Part shown: piece after piece, positions 43,755 through 55,901 of the stretch
Layout: every line of letters starts with the position of its first letter
How positions within the stretch are numbered: position 1 is the stretch's first letter
Assembly: GCA_031002005.1 (NCBI GenBank)
Contig: CM061919.1
Coordinates: forward strand, 224,314,739-224,378,738
DNA length: 64,000 nt
Source of the DNA: Vandiemenella viatica
Taxonomy: Eukaryota; Arthropoda; Insecta; Orthoptera; Morabidae
Direction: 5' to 3'
Translations under genes and position numbers: made by a program
The notes under the pieces: generated by a model
The model's database searches: none
What the model was told of the DNA's origin: nothing
The model's input: only the letters and a program-made list of their open reading frames with translations

Positions 43755-45180
43755 ATCGACACTAAACATACTGGCGTGGAATGCCAATGGCATTTCCAAC
43801 AAAAGACTAGAGTTACTTGACTACCTTGAAAGCAATGACATAGACATAGCCCTCATCGGGGAAACCCACCTGAACCCGGGAAACGAGTTCAGGCTGAGGA
43901 ACTATGTAGTGACTCGCACTGACCGACCGACAAGGGGAGGCGGGACTGCTGTTTTGATCAAAAACAGGCTGGTCCACAGAGACCTTCCTGACGCACAAAC
44001 CGGTGATCTGGAGCACACGGCCGTAGAACTCATGGTGAATGGGGAACCTTTGCATCTAGCCGCAGTATACAACCCACCAACAAAAGTATTAAAAGAAGAG
44101 CAAATTCAAGCATTACTAGATAGGAATGCAATAGCAATACTAGGTGGTGACTTGAATGCCAAGAGCCAGATCTGGCATAGTAGGACTACAAATCTGAATG
44201 GAAGGGGGTTGCTTAGGGTGCTGCATAGCAACAGAAATGTTGAAGTGCTGGCGCCCGACGTACCCACACACTTCCCGAATAGGGCAGGAACTCTCCCAGA
44301 TGTCCTGGATCTATTTGTTGTGAAGGGGCTGAGGTGGAGGAGGGAGCTTTCAACCCAATGCCATCTCAGCTCAGATCACAATCCGATTCTTCTGTCAGTC
44401 ACGCTCCGAGAACCCAAAACGCCAAAGAACTGGATTGGTTACCATACAAACTGGGAACATTATGAGGAAGACGTTGCGCTCCACCTCTCGAACATACCAA
44501 ACTTAAATTCAACAGAAAAAATAGATGAGGCTGTGGCCTCGTTTGGGGCAGTACTTCAGGAATGCACCAAGCAGGCAACAATTAAAATTGAACAACCTTT
44601 TTTACGTATTCAAACTCCAGACCATATCAGAAACCTAATTTGCCTCAAAAACCGGATTCGGAAGCGTTGGCAGCGTTGGCGGGACCCGGCTGACAGAAGG
44701 ATGGTCAACCACCTAGTAGATGAAATCAGAGAGAATCTGAAAATACACAGAGGACAAGAATGGGAAAGAAAACTGGCAGCAGTACAAAATAACAACAGGA
44801 AACTGTGGGCACTTGCGAAGTCAGTCAGCAAGACATCCCAACCAATTCGACCTTTACGAGGACAGCATGGGCTGGTGTATGACCCCATTGGGAAAGCTCA
44901 GGCCCTCGCTGACTCGCTAGAACCACAATTCACCCCGAACGACATAGCTGACGATGAAGGCGAAACACACAAGGAACACGTTCTGAGTGTGGTAAATCGC
45001 CTCATCAACTCCGTTCCGCAGAATACAGTGCAACAAACAAACGATGAGGAGGTGGTGTCTATCATTCGACGCCTCAAGTCAAAAAGGCTTGCGGGTATGA
45101 TAAGATATCCACGCTCCAAGTCAAGAACCTGCCTCCACAAGCCATTAGATTTCTTTGTTCCATCTATAACGCCTGTCTAA
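43738..45180 (+). pseudogene. Jockey-like ORF2, endonuclease and start of RT, frame broken near 45,095
   Basis: The ATG at 43738 starts MATINKSTLNILAWNANGIS. The apurinic-type endonuclease motifs are all present: WNANGI (metal-binding asparagine), IGETHL (catalytic glutamate), GGDLNAK (aspartate/asparagine) and SSDHNPILL (final aspartate-histidine). They would nick target DNA to prime reverse transcription. After about residue 445 the frame shifts within LKSKR; the last 25 residues before the stop at 45180 are therefore out-of-frame. The correct continuation is in the frame used by the RT entry. The endonuclease part itself looks undamaged. Confidence 0.9.
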
Positions 45181-46427
45181 GTCAGTGCTATTTTCCTCGG
45201 GCCTAGAAAATAGCTAAGGTTGTTGCCATACCTAAAGCTGGCAAAGACAGGACTTTACCTCAGAATTATAGGCCAATTTATCTTCTTCCAATCCTTGCAA
45301 AGATCCTTGAACGTCTGATTCTCAGGCGGCTCAATCGGTTTTTGCAAGCGAACAACATAATTATCGCGCAACAATTTGGATTTAAAAAAGATCATAGCAC
45401 AGTTCACCAAGTTACCAGGCTTGTGGAGCATATCTGCAAAGAAAAGCAGGCAGGAAATGGTACTGCTGCAGTGTTTTTAGATATTGAAAAAGCCTTTGAC
45501 AAGGTGTGGCATGAAGGCCTGATATACAAATTACACTGCCACAAAATCCCAGACGACATGTTACATCTGCTACATTCCTATCTGACTGGAAGACAATTTT
45601 TCGTTAAGTATGAAGAGGCAAATAGTGAACTCAAGCGGATCGAGGCAGGTGTTCCTCAAGGAAGCGTCCTCGGTCCCATCCTGTACAATGTCTACGTCAA
45701 CGATATACCTCAGCAACTAGATAGCTACATGTCACTCTATGCTGACGATACAACAGTGTATGCCAGCAATAGAAGCCTACTCTTTGCTATTAAAAAAGTG
45801 CAACGCCACCTGGAAGCACTGACACAGTGGTGCAACGTGTGGAGAATTAAAATCAACAAAGCAAAGTGTCAGGCAATCTTATTCTCCACACGATTGAAAA
45901 TACCCGAGAAGAAACTAAGCATAGAAGGCGTAGACATTGACTGGGTGGACGATGTCAAATATTTGGGTCTGCGGCTAGACAAAAGACTGACGTGGGGTAA
46001 ACACATAGATGACACCAAAGCAAAATCTAAAGCCAAACTAGCCGGCCTCTACCCCCTTCTAAGAGGCGACGGACTATCCACGGATACAAAGTTGCTCCTG
46101 TACCGTGCGATCATACAACCCACGTTCCTGTACGGGTCCGAAGTATGGAGCATGGCGGCCGACTGTCATGTCAAAAAGATCCAGACACTGGAAAACAGAG
46201 CGCTGCGCATAATAGTGGACGCACCTTGGTACCTTCCCAACAGGGAGATACGTCGTAGCCTAAACTTCCCAACAATACCAGAAACCATCAAAGCAAGATC
46301 CACAATTTTCTACCGAAAATGTTCAGTTTCAATCCATCCCCTCATTGCTGAAATTGGCGATGAGGACGAAAACATGCGTCCAGCAAAGCGCCCAAAACTT
46401 ACCCTCGTCAGACAGTACCATTTTTAA
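45099..46427 (+). pseudogene. Jockey-like ORF2, reverse transcriptase part
   Basis: From 45,099 the frame continues ORF2. It has one in-frame TAG at 45204-45206, most simply a changed tryptophan codon, and is then open to 46427. Motifs in order are PKAGKDRTLPQNYRPI, QQFGFKKDHSTVHQV, FLDIEKAFDKVWHEGL (first catalytic aspartate), GVPQGSVLGPILYNVYVND, and LYADDTTVYA (YADD box). Then come the post-palm VKYLGLRLDKRLTW, YGSEVW and LRIIVDAPWY. The length and order are normal for Jockey. Because of the upstream frameshift and stop the copy cannot make a full protein. Confidence 0.92.
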
Positions 46428-46808
46428 CCCCCCCACTACCCACCAAAATCCCCCTACCCACCAATAGATGTAATGTAGGACCCACATCAGCATAATGTAG
46501 GCCCCCATGACAGTGAACTACCCACCATTAGCATAAGTAGGCCCTAAAAACCAAAATAAAGTACCCCCCCCCCATTAGTCTTAGATTCCAACAAAATTAG
46601 TTAGGTCCCGTGTAAATACTTGCAACAAATTCTCCCACCATTAGATTTAGTAAATCATATTTTTAGATATCAACCAAAAATAAGACATATATAATTTTCT
46701 AGTCCAAATTATGTAAATCAGATAAGTGACATAGGTTTTTTTCCTGCTCACGAACGGCAGAATGGGCTATGCCCATACATCTGACAGCCTAGCCTAGCCT
46801 AGCCTGGA

Positions 46809-47607
46809 CTGCGCTCCTCACGCCGGCCAGCAGACGCAGCATGAAGATGATGGTACGTTACGCCGTCGAAAATTCGTTCATCTGCGATCAATTGATTGGG
46901 CTGCATTCCGGAGAGATCTTCAAGCAATACTCGGCGGCAACGAGCCATCTTCTGGGACAAGGAAGGCACGCCGTCGGTCGCATCTTTTGTTACAATCATT
47001 GGCAACTAATCAATCAAAAATTTTGAGTTCTTAATGCATGGCTTTCAGTGTCGGGAGATCAGTGAGGGTAGTTAGGCTCGCCTTGACATATCGTGTCTAG
47101 GCCTTCTTTGGGGAAACTTAAACGTATAGCTTGCTATCTGTATGATAAGTGTACTTTTTGTGTGAAATATGTAGTTTGAGAAGGAGATTGGGCACTATCC
47201 CAGCATGCTAGTAGGTGACTGCAGAAAACTACCTAAAATCTGCAGTTAAGGTGATTGGTACGCAGGGTCCAGTAAATTTTAGATGGTTAATTCATTACTT
47301 CCGTCGTTTCACGCAGACATCGAAGGACCTTGCGCAAGTCTTGCCCAAATCTTCTACGTTCTCTCGATAAACACTAGATTGGTTCGCTTCAGCTCTATAG
47401 TCCTGAAGTATTATTTCAAACCTAGCATTAGGAACGAAACATGTTCGATCATCGTCATCGAACAGCTAAGCATACTGATGTCCGGTCACGGACGGGTTCA
47501 ATTTAACTAGAAGACCCAACATGCTAAGTAAACAAAAGCCACATCATTATGGAAACACTACCAGTTTGCTCGCAAATTGTATCCCTTAACGAGACGTTAA
47601 TACTCAT
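46809..47607. other. unassigned; GC-richer patch 46,810-47,020
   Basis: Immediately after the LINE both strands are open for about 60 codons (46841-47026 plus from an ATG; 46799-47005 minus). Codon composition is less AT-rich than the surroundings, so a fragment of a host exon is possible. I do not recognise the product. Confidence 0.3.
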
Positions 47608-47715
47608 ACCGAGTATGGTGGATGAGTGGGCCTAGTTTTCGGGAGGATGAGGGCTAAAATTCCCATACGGTCATCCATATTTCGGCTCTCTATCGTTTCA
47701 CGAAATAACTTTCAA
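47608..47715 (+). mobile_element. SINE family A, 5' half only
   Basis: accgagtatggtggatgagt head, ttttcgggaggatgagg, aattcccatacggtcatcc and tttcacgaaataac are recognisable; the 3' half is lost. Confidence 0.65.
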
Positions 47716-48439
47716 GGTTAGCCCTACTACAAAAATGTTACAATTTTTGGTTTTATCCTACTTTATTTAATTATGCGTAGACTTCTCATTTAAATCACGT
47801 CTTGATACAAATAAAATAAGTTATCTTTTACCTTTTAATGATTTCTTAGTCTTGTTTTACCGAAAGGAGTATATTTTAGAAGATGTCTAGGCTTTCCCTT
47901 ATTTATTATAAGAAATACTTCAATCACCTGTAAAGAAATATACCTAACCTTTTCTATTGTCTACGTTAATTGATTCGCTTCGATGCCCACTTTCGATCAC
48001 TCATTTATTTCTCAGTCGTACATTTGTTCAGTAGTACTTTTCAACACAACTTCATATACTATAATTTCTTGTGGCCGCAGCAGTTTATAATTTTTACTAT
48101 CCGTGTCATTCTTATTCTACAGTATTTCTTCAAGTTACCATTCCAACAAAATAAACAATTCAACCGTTCAGCAACTATATAACTATAATTTTTCTATTAT
48201 TATCTCTTATCTTTCCCCGTTAAGACATCTGTAATTCATCCAAACTGTAAATGGAACATACGTACAGCAGGCTGGTGTCATTACGCACAAATCGTAGACT
48301 CTCAACTTAATACGTGTCTGCAGAAAGCTTCTCCTGTGGAAAATTATAACTCTTTCATCTCTTTAGTTAATCTTGACGATTCCCGAACGTCGCACATATG
48401 CCAGTAAGTCAGCCTCGCCTAACTAGTGGTGAACACCAG
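47716..48439. other. unassigned, AT-rich
   Basis: No recognisable content. Confidence 0.3.
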
Positions 48440-50700
48440 AATCTTCTAAAATTATTGCCAGACTACGACTAGCATTCAAAAACTATAAACATCAAACAAT
48501 ATGGGAGTCATACAAGGAATATAAGAAAACAGACGCACAAGTTAAACGTTTTCTTAAAACAAAAACGCAATAGCTGGAGAACGTATTGCTCCAAAATATC
48601 TAAGGACACTCCAACGAGTGAAGTACGGAAGATTCGAAAAATGAGTAAAAAAATCGCACCAACCTCAACAATCGCTTGTGACGTTGAAAACCTCGCTTCG
48701 ATATTCGCTCCTCCATCAGTTGCCCTACCACCAATCGAGAGTATAATCAGACCAGAAAAACAAGACAACGTTCACCGCATATTCCAAAGACCCTTACCAT
48801 TATCTGAATTAGGATATGCTCCTGGAGATGACAACATCCACTATACCATGTTGCGACACTTCCTCCAAGAGCAAGTATTTACCTGCTACAGTTGATACAG
48901 CAGTTGTGGTCAGCAGAGAAACTTCCTGAAACATTGATAACATACGTGATCGTCCCAATTCTGAAGGCAGGATTGGATCCTATGGAACCACTATCATACC
49001 TTCCAATCGGTTTGCTATCATGCGTCTACAAAACAGTAGAACGCCTCTGGAAACATCGCTTGGAATGGTGGCTGAAATATTTTAATCAGCTTCCAGTATT
49101 ACAATTTGGTTTTCGGAAAAATCGGAACACCATGAACAACTCAGCCATTCTCACCACAGACATTGAACGCTCATTTAATAATCTTCGGTACTTACTGGAC
49201 TTTTTCTGGATATCTTGCGCCTATGAGAATGTACAGCTGCCTATACTCATCAGGAAACTACAAGCGCTTGGCCTTTCGACTCATCTATTGCAAGGTATCT
49301 ACTCCTCCTTCCATCAACGCACGATTTATGTTCGTAGGAAAATAATTCATTATTGGTCCATTCACGGTAAATCGAGGAATTCCACTGAGCTTTATCCTCA
49401 GTCCATTGCCATACACTATATACACCAGCGACCTAGAGAAAATACTGGGATCCCAGATCAAGATCCTGCAATGCGTTGATGACGTTTGTGCCTATGCCTA
49501 TTCCGCTTGTTTCTGGACTGTATGTACGTGGATCTCGGAGACATTGACAGGACTTACTAACTGGCTACATCAGCACGGTCTCCATTTATCCGCTCAAAGT
49601 CATCTGCAATGCTGTTAACTCACAAACGAAACCCATACCGGCTAGAACCCATCTGTCTGGGTCAATGTGTCTTTCCATTACGCTCAACAGTAAAATTCCT
49701 TAGCCTTATTTTAGACAGCAGACTCTTCTGGACAGCACACGTGGAATACATAACAGCCAGAACTAGTGGCGCTCTGAACATAATTCGCGCAGTTGCGCAT
49801 ATCTGGGGGGGAGCAGATCCTGCTACCTGCTCATGCTCTACAGATCACTGATAAGATCACGCGTCGTATGCGGAAGAATCTATTATGAAAACGTTTCACA
49901 CAATTGTCTCTGAAACTAAACCAGCTACAATACCGTGCACTATGCATTTGTGAAGGGGTCATGAAAAAATCTCCCACAAATACCCCCTCACGGAAATCAC
50001 TAAAGTGACACTCGATCTTCGCCGACAATACATCGCATATAAATATTTACTTCTAATCCCCCCCCTCCCCCCTTCCCCACGATTTTCGCTCTTGGTATAC
50101 AGTTATTCTAAACTCCGATAAATAGCCGTTCATAATCAGAGGATCTATTTTAACAAACGAATACTCTGCACCGACAATGCGTACCTACGTTCTACCCTCT
50201 TAGCTCAACCTGCTTCTATCAACGTTTTGGTGGGACTGCATCCAGATTTACAAGGATGGGTCCAAGACAGGTCACAGTGTTGGATTCGCTTATTATTGGT
50301 CGGCTACCACCTATGTATCATTCTTGTTTCTCCCAGTCGAAGCTTCAATTTACGCGGCTGAAAACGTAGCCATTAAGGAAGAGATCCGTTACGGAACTGG
50401 TAAAAATTACAAGAAAATACTTATCCTAACTGATTCCAAAAGCGGTCTATAGCGGCTCCAGAATCCACAGTTAGATACATAATGGACATCACCGAGATGA
50501 CACTGTCAACACAAGTGCAAGATATCCGAGTTATGTGAGTAAAAGGACATTTCGGTCTCATAACGAACTTGTAGACTCCCTGGTTAAATGCGAAGCCAAG
50601 GAAGGTATGCTCCTTCCCTTACCGTTGCCCTATACAGATTTTCTTTCCCGGATGAAGCAAAAAATTGAGATAGGTTATTCAAGACTTGTAATACAAAGAA
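48440..50700 (+). pseudogene. non-LTR retrotransposon with RNase H (I/R1-like), heavily frameshifted
   Basis: Several frames in succession spell an ORF2. RT regions seen are LRLAFKNYKHQTIW, APGDDNIHYTMLRHFL, WSAEKLPETLITYVIVPILK (RT block 1), LQFGFRKNRNTMNN (block 2), then a degenerate GIP...LS block. ILQCVDDVCAYA replaces the usual YADD, so the first catalytic residue pair is altered. FLSLILDSRLFWTAHVEYI is the post-palm block. From about 50,240 an RNase H domain is readable: YKDGSKTGHSVGFAY (first aspartate), EASIYAAENVAI (glutamate) and LTDSKSGL (second aspartate). No endonuclease is recognised upstream. At least five frame changes or stops occur. Presence of RNase H favours the I or related clades. 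Confidence 0.75.
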
Positions 50701-51259
50701 GAGGTGGCTGATTGAAATCACATTTTCTTCAAATGCAGTAAATATTCTACCTGCCACAATACCTGTTTAATCACTTGTAGTAACTCTTCCAACATCAGTT
50801 CCAGCCATGTTTGCGACTTGTCATCCGAAGATATATCAGGCTCTGATAAACTTTTTACGCGATGCACAAATTAACAGCTAGATAAAGAAAATATATATAA
50901 AAAACGGTGATGATATATACATGCTTATATATAATACGTAAAATATTATGGGTGAAATGTTATGCATGAAATGTAATAAGTAAAATGTTATATTTATAAG
51001 GGCTGGGGAAATAGTCTCTCGACCGGAAGCCTACAATAACAGAAAAAAAACTATATTATTATTATTCTAAGTTCTCACTTTTGCTCGACTTTCGCTTATT
51101 CCTTGATATCGGATTCCTCACGGCCCGCATTACTTCTTTCTGTCACAGATACTCTCCAACAAAGTACAATAGTAACCATTTTCATAGCAATTATTACACT
51201 TATATTAATACAATTATAATTACGATCAGTATTTCCTACCCAGCATGTGTATGCCTTTA
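50701..51259. other. unassigned, AT-rich
   Basis: Presumed LINE 3' UTR at the left, then featureless. Confidence 0.3.
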
Positions 51260-51345
51260 AAACGCTCCTTCCCATTCCTTGTCGCCAATCCTCACCTTAA
51301 CTCCAAAGAGCCTTAAAGCCCGAAGCAAAAAGAAAAGAAAACAAT
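51260..51345 (+). mobile_element. SINE family A, 3' fragment
   Basis: ccttcccattccttgtcgcc, then caatcctcacc, ttaactccaaagagcc and an A/G-rich end correspond to the last 80 bp of the family. Confidence 0.5.
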
Positions 51346-52417
51346 ATTCACACTGTACTATTTAACTTATTAGACTTATGGTTCTGCTTTATAATAGTCA
51401 ATACGCGATGTTACAACTGAGGAATTAGCCGTGGCTTATTTGAACAAATCGGTCCTGTACTATGCTGAAATTTTTGATGGAAACCGTACTTAATCGAGCT
51501 CAAACGAAGAAAAATTCGGGGTTTCCGAGTGTGACGGGATTGCAGGTATGTTTCCACGGTCACACTACATTCCAGTCGTGTGATTCCTTGGCTTGGGTTT
51601 GGCCTGCTCTGTGGCCGTGACTCGATTTTAGAATACTTTGGACCGCTTGGCTCCGTTCCTCCAGTAACAAAACCAGTTCCTAAACTTGCACTGCATCTCT
51701 GAACATCGGATTAATTTATAGATACTGGCAAAAATCATCGCTGTGCCATTATTGTGTACCTCGAATACTGGTTTATCTTAACCAACTAAGAGTTATTGAT
51801 AACCTTTGTTGCATGTCAGTGGCATTTTAAACTGTCTTTTACATATACATCGGTTTGTAACTCAATCTGTCTCGAGTAGAATGAAAGTTTCTTACGTGTG
51901 TTTTGTGATTTTGACTGACTATAAACAAAAGCAAGACAAAGAACTCAAAATTCAGTCGAAATGTAAGCAACAGCTGACTAGATCTATACTGTTTAAATCT
52001 GCAAGTGGGCTACGACTGTCTGTCCCTTTGCCCATGTATCACGCAGCTACCGAACCAATTTGGATGGGTTTTCGCCGTTTGAAAGCGTATGGTCTAACTT
52101 AAAATCAGCGGTATATGTTATGACTCAACGTGACCTGGAACGGAGCAAAAAATGATAATTCGTTCCTACCGAAAACAGATAGGAGCCACAGATCACACTG
52201 CATCATCTTATAAGAATACTCCGACAAACCACCAAAAGATCACGCTATGACACAAACACTCCACGTTTTTAAGGCTGTTCATATTTTTTTTACTACGTAT
52301 TTTTCGCTATTTATTTTAGTATTATGAAGTATAGTACGTTCGAATACAGGAAAACGTTAATCAAACAATTGCATCAAAGATTAACTCTGCAATGAACCAA
52401 TTCGTAAATTAAATTGT
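51346..52417. other. unassigned; diverged dispersed repeat from about 51,990
   Basis: From about 52,040 the sequence shares blocks with 38,180-38,420: a gtttgaaagc..tatggtct word, cagatcacactgcatc, then ccaaaagatcac and aaacactcca. It ends at the assembly gap. No gene. Confidence 0.4.
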
Positions 52418-53417
52418 NNNNNNNNNNNNNNNNNNNNNNNNNNNNNNNNNNNNNNNNNNNNNNNNNNNNNNNNNNNNNNNNNNNNNNNNNNNNNNNNNNN
52501 NNNNNNNNNNNNNNNNNNNNNNNNNNNNNNNNNNNNNNNNNNNNNNNNNNNNNNNNNNNNNNNNNNNNNNNNNNNNNNNNNNNNNNNNNNNNNNNNNNNN
52601 NNNNNNNNNNNNNNNNNNNNNNNNNNNNNNNNNNNNNNNNNNNNNNNNNNNNNNNNNNNNNNNNNNNNNNNNNNNNNNNNNNNNNNNNNNNNNNNNNNNN
52701 NNNNNNNNNNNNNNNNNNNNNNNNNNNNNNNNNNNNNNNNNNNNNNNNNNNNNNNNNNNNNNNNNNNNNNNNNNNNNNNNNNNNNNNNNNNNNNNNNNNN
52801 NNNNNNNNNNNNNNNNNNNNNNNNNNNNNNNNNNNNNNNNNNNNNNNNNNNNNNNNNNNNNNNNNNNNNNNNNNNNNNNNNNNNNNNNNNNNNNNNNNNN
52901 NNNNNNNNNNNNNNNNNNNNNNNNNNNNNNNNNNNNNNNNNNNNNNNNNNNNNNNNNNNNNNNNNNNNNNNNNNNNNNNNNNNNNNNNNNNNNNNNNNNN
53001 NNNNNNNNNNNNNNNNNNNNNNNNNNNNNNNNNNNNNNNNNNNNNNNNNNNNNNNNNNNNNNNNNNNNNNNNNNNNNNNNNNNNNNNNNNNNNNNNNNNN
53101 NNNNNNNNNNNNNNNNNNNNNNNNNNNNNNNNNNNNNNNNNNNNNNNNNNNNNNNNNNNNNNNNNNNNNNNNNNNNNNNNNNNNNNNNNNNNNNNNNNNN
53201 NNNNNNNNNNNNNNNNNNNNNNNNNNNNNNNNNNNNNNNNNNNNNNNNNNNNNNNNNNNNNNNNNNNNNNNNNNNNNNNNNNNNNNNNNNNNNNNNNNNN
53301 NNNNNNNNNNNNNNNNNNNNNNNNNNNNNNNNNNNNNNNNNNNNNNNNNNNNNNNNNNNNNNNNNNNNNNNNNNNNNNNNNNNNNNNNNNNNNNNNNNNN
53401 NNNNNNNNNNNNNNNNN
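52418..53417. other. assembly gap of exactly 1,000 N
   Basis: The round length indicates a placeholder of unknown true size. The sequences on either side may not be adjacent in the genome. Confidence 1.
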
Positions 53418-54607
53418 ATGAAAATATAATGGAAGAATTATAAGTAGGAGCGCGTAAAGTTGTTCAGTCGCCTTTACAGGTGCCCTCGGTACAGGGGCAG
53501 ATAGATTTGTCGTTGCTGTGAGAGGGGACGTAATAATGGAAATGTTTTGTTGTTTTTCTCAGTGCTGACAACTCATGGGAGTGTGTGCTGTTCTATAATC
53601 TTAAATGAAAGTGCCTTGGATTCATGAATGCGCTATAGAGCGGTCAGCTTCATATGTGGTAAATATTTGGAAAAAGGAATCATTAGTCATTAGCTCTTAA
53701 AAAATGTGTTTGTGTGTGGTGTGTGTTTTGGCGTGTGTTTATCCTCCACACCTGTGAAGAAATATTGTGGGGTAAGCAAAGGCAACGTCTTATTGGGATT
53801 GGGGGGGAGGGGGGTGGTAATGTGGATGGAGAAGGGGAAGGAGGAGATGGACACATACAGGGGAAGTGCGAAATGGACAGAGAAAGGGATGAAGAGATGG
53901 TGAGTGAGTTGAAGTACGACATGGGCGACAGAGAGTGAGGGGAGGAAGAGACAAAATACATTAGATTGAAATAAATACATATCTAGTCAATGCCAGCTAG
54001 TATGAAAGAAATTAAGGCTGTTGTAGTTTAGTCCACTGAGTTGAAGAAATATGACTTTCAAACATGTAGTAAACAGTTGTGATTGTGTCTCATGTTACAT
54101 AATACATTTAAATTAAGTACAGTTGTCGTTATTAACCATCTGCTCACCAAGACAACGCAGCAATATTTCGTTGGGCAATTACAGTGTTACTATTTAGGGG
54201 TCGCTGAGGGTGGCAGCAATCTGAAACAGAACATTCTACACAAAGTGTTCCGAATGGTCTCGACTTTAACGATTAGTGCTAGAAAGTCAGTGGTAAACCT
54301 CTCGCTTCTTTACTATAGCTAGTCTACTGGAGGTTCAAACACACCATTTACATCGTTGCCAATTAATAAAGATACAGTAAATGTGTGGCCCGAGTGCCAC
54401 ATCATACTGTTAGTTTTGGCCCCTCGAGCAGAAAAGTTGACGACCACTGACTTAAACGATCCATTTAGAAGCAAACATAATTGCCGCACATTTTCTCCTA
54501 TCACTAATAGAAAATGGGAGACCAAATATAGTTAATAAACTAATTCTGTTGCTACTGGTGGCTCAAACAAAATAATTTTCTTGGTTCAACAATTATTAAA
54601 AAAAACT
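53418..54607. other. unassigned; dispersed-repeat end near 53,940-54,001
   Basis: 53,700-53,940 is G- and GA-rich on the plus strand, open in several frames by composition only. At 53,950-54,001 the minus strand reads catactagctggcattgact, similar to the actagctg repeat edge at 16,957. No gene. Confidence 0.35.
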
Positions 54608-54740
54608 TAGTCCATAACCTGAAGGTGGTTGGACCCTCCAGAAAGAGGCATATTAAGCCATTGCGTCAGAGGTAGGACGGCCAGTTCCTTTCCTCTGGAC
54701 CCACAGATTAACATAAATCCGAGCAATTGTATAATGAAAA
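54608..54740 (-). mobile_element. SINE family D, 3' part, minus strand
   Basis: The plus strand reads gccattgcgtcagaggtagg, acggccagttcctttcctct, then gattaacataaatccga. This is the reverse complement of the body of the copy at 28.95 kb with scattered substitutions. Confidence 0.75.
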
Positions 54741-55149
54741 CACATGCCAAACCTGTTGCAAATATTCAATGAATTATTGACCGTTTCGACCCGCCTTAAG
54801 GGAGTCTTCTTCAGAAACTAGTTAAAATATATTACATAAATCTAAAACACTTCTCAATAAAATAGTACACTTTTGTACTAGAGTCACACATTAAAATATT
54901 TTAATGTGTGATGGCATTGGCTAACAGCTACTAGCTGTCTCAGATTGTCTAGAAGCTAGGTGATAGACGAACCGGATACGACAGTTTTTAATAGACGAAG
55001 AGTTTAGTTAAAGAGGGGGAAGATTGGCGTGTTGCCATGTGAAATCTACAACACACACACACACCACTTGTGAGGACGGGAATGATGGCGTTACTAAGGG
55101 CATTACGTAGCCTTCATCACCACCCAGTCTCTCACAAACCCGTTCGTAG
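54741..55149. other. unassigned; hairpin-rich interval
   Basis: It contains gaccgtttcgacccgcctta, then ttcttcag, which on the minus strand is a ctgaagaag...gggtcgaaacgg word resembling the loop of the 22.7-kb fold-back element. Two hairpins follow: arms tagtaca/tgtacta (54,862-54,879) and a 28-bp perfect palindrome (54,884-54,911). Confidence 0.5.
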
Positions 55150-55370
55150 AGCTTAAGTACAAGTTGTGGTTAGCAAACAGACCACAGTCACTAACGGAAA
55201 CCTGGTATTCCGTGGGACATAGGTTCGATTCCTGATCTGACCATCCAGATTCGGTTTTTCTATTGTTTTCCGAAACTCTACTTCGCCGAGATGATTTGTT
55301 CACGTTTCTAGCCTCCAGTCTATTCTGGCTTTAATGATATTGACGAACAGTTATTTATAACACACAAAAA
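55150..55370 (+). mobile_element. SINE family A, diverged
   Basis: acataggttcgattcctg (box B), accatccagattcggttttt, ctattgttttccgaaac and tctggctttaatgatattga correspond to the family in order; the centre is shortened. Confidence 0.6.
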
Positions 55371-55465
55371 TACTGTCATTTGAAAAGTACGGTAGGAACT
55401 TCTGTATTTTTGAGCGGATTAACATTGCGATAATACTCGCGAAATAGTCCTTGATCCGGCTGCAT

Positions 55466-55650
55466 GATATTTACGTCCATCTGTTATTTGATTGAAATGG
55501 AATTTTTATATATAATTATTAGTATCAAAATATGGCCGCAAGTATTTTGAATTAAATTTTTTTAAATATCAAAAAAAATTCTCTCACTTGTTTTGTAAAT
55601 AAACTATAATTCATTTCAAGGAGATATGTGAAGAACATAAAAAGTTTTGG
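55466..55650. repeat. left arm of ~190-bp inverted repeat flanking the L1-like element
   Basis: The reverse complement matches 61,126-61,340. Shared blocks include tacgtcca, tctgttatttgattgaaat, aaaatatgg, aagtattttg, aaattctctc and aaataaactataattcattt, with about one difference in six to eight bases and small indels. Confidence 0.8.
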
Positions 55651-55901
55651 TTGCCTATGTAAAAGTGGCCAAAAATAACAATTGCCAACTGATGAACGGT
55701 GTGGTGCGCTAACTCTTTCTCGCTCCTACATAAGTTTAACTTACATTCCGCGTTCAGCGGCGGTCAGACGCGGACGTGCTGTCAGCAACTTCCGTTTACG
55801 CCGCAGCTATTATAACAGTGTTAGTGTGAAGTTTGTGTGTGAGCTATTGAAAACCCATCAACGCAGCCGCATTTAGGCGATTCTGCAGTAAAAGGTAAGA
55901 G

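Larger units (their letters stand above)
42652..46808 (+). mobile_element. Jockey-like non-LTR retrotransposon, 5'-truncated, frameshifted
   Basis: Gag-like ORF1, endonuclease, reverse transcriptase, a C-rich 3' UTR and a tail of about four agcct units (46,788-46,805) follow in order. The candidate 7-bp target duplication ctgcgct occurs at 42645-42651 and 46809-46815. It fits a start exactly where coding homology begins, but seven bases could match by chance. The tail is a pentamer repeat, not poly(A), as in some Jockey and R1 relatives. Confidence 0.85.

Noticed and set aside
43245..43762. Minus-strand ORFs rich in Leu, Cys, Val and Phe opposite the LINE ORF1
   Set aside because: They are antisense shadows of the Lys/Gln/Thr-rich gag-like coding strand. 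The same holds for 56,497-57,140.
46788..46805. agcct repeats as telomere-like sequence
   Set aside because: The insect telomere unit is TTAGG; these few units are better explained as the tail of the Jockey-like LINE.
52414..53421. 335-codon open frame made entirely of X
   Set aside because: It is the 1,000-N assembly gap.
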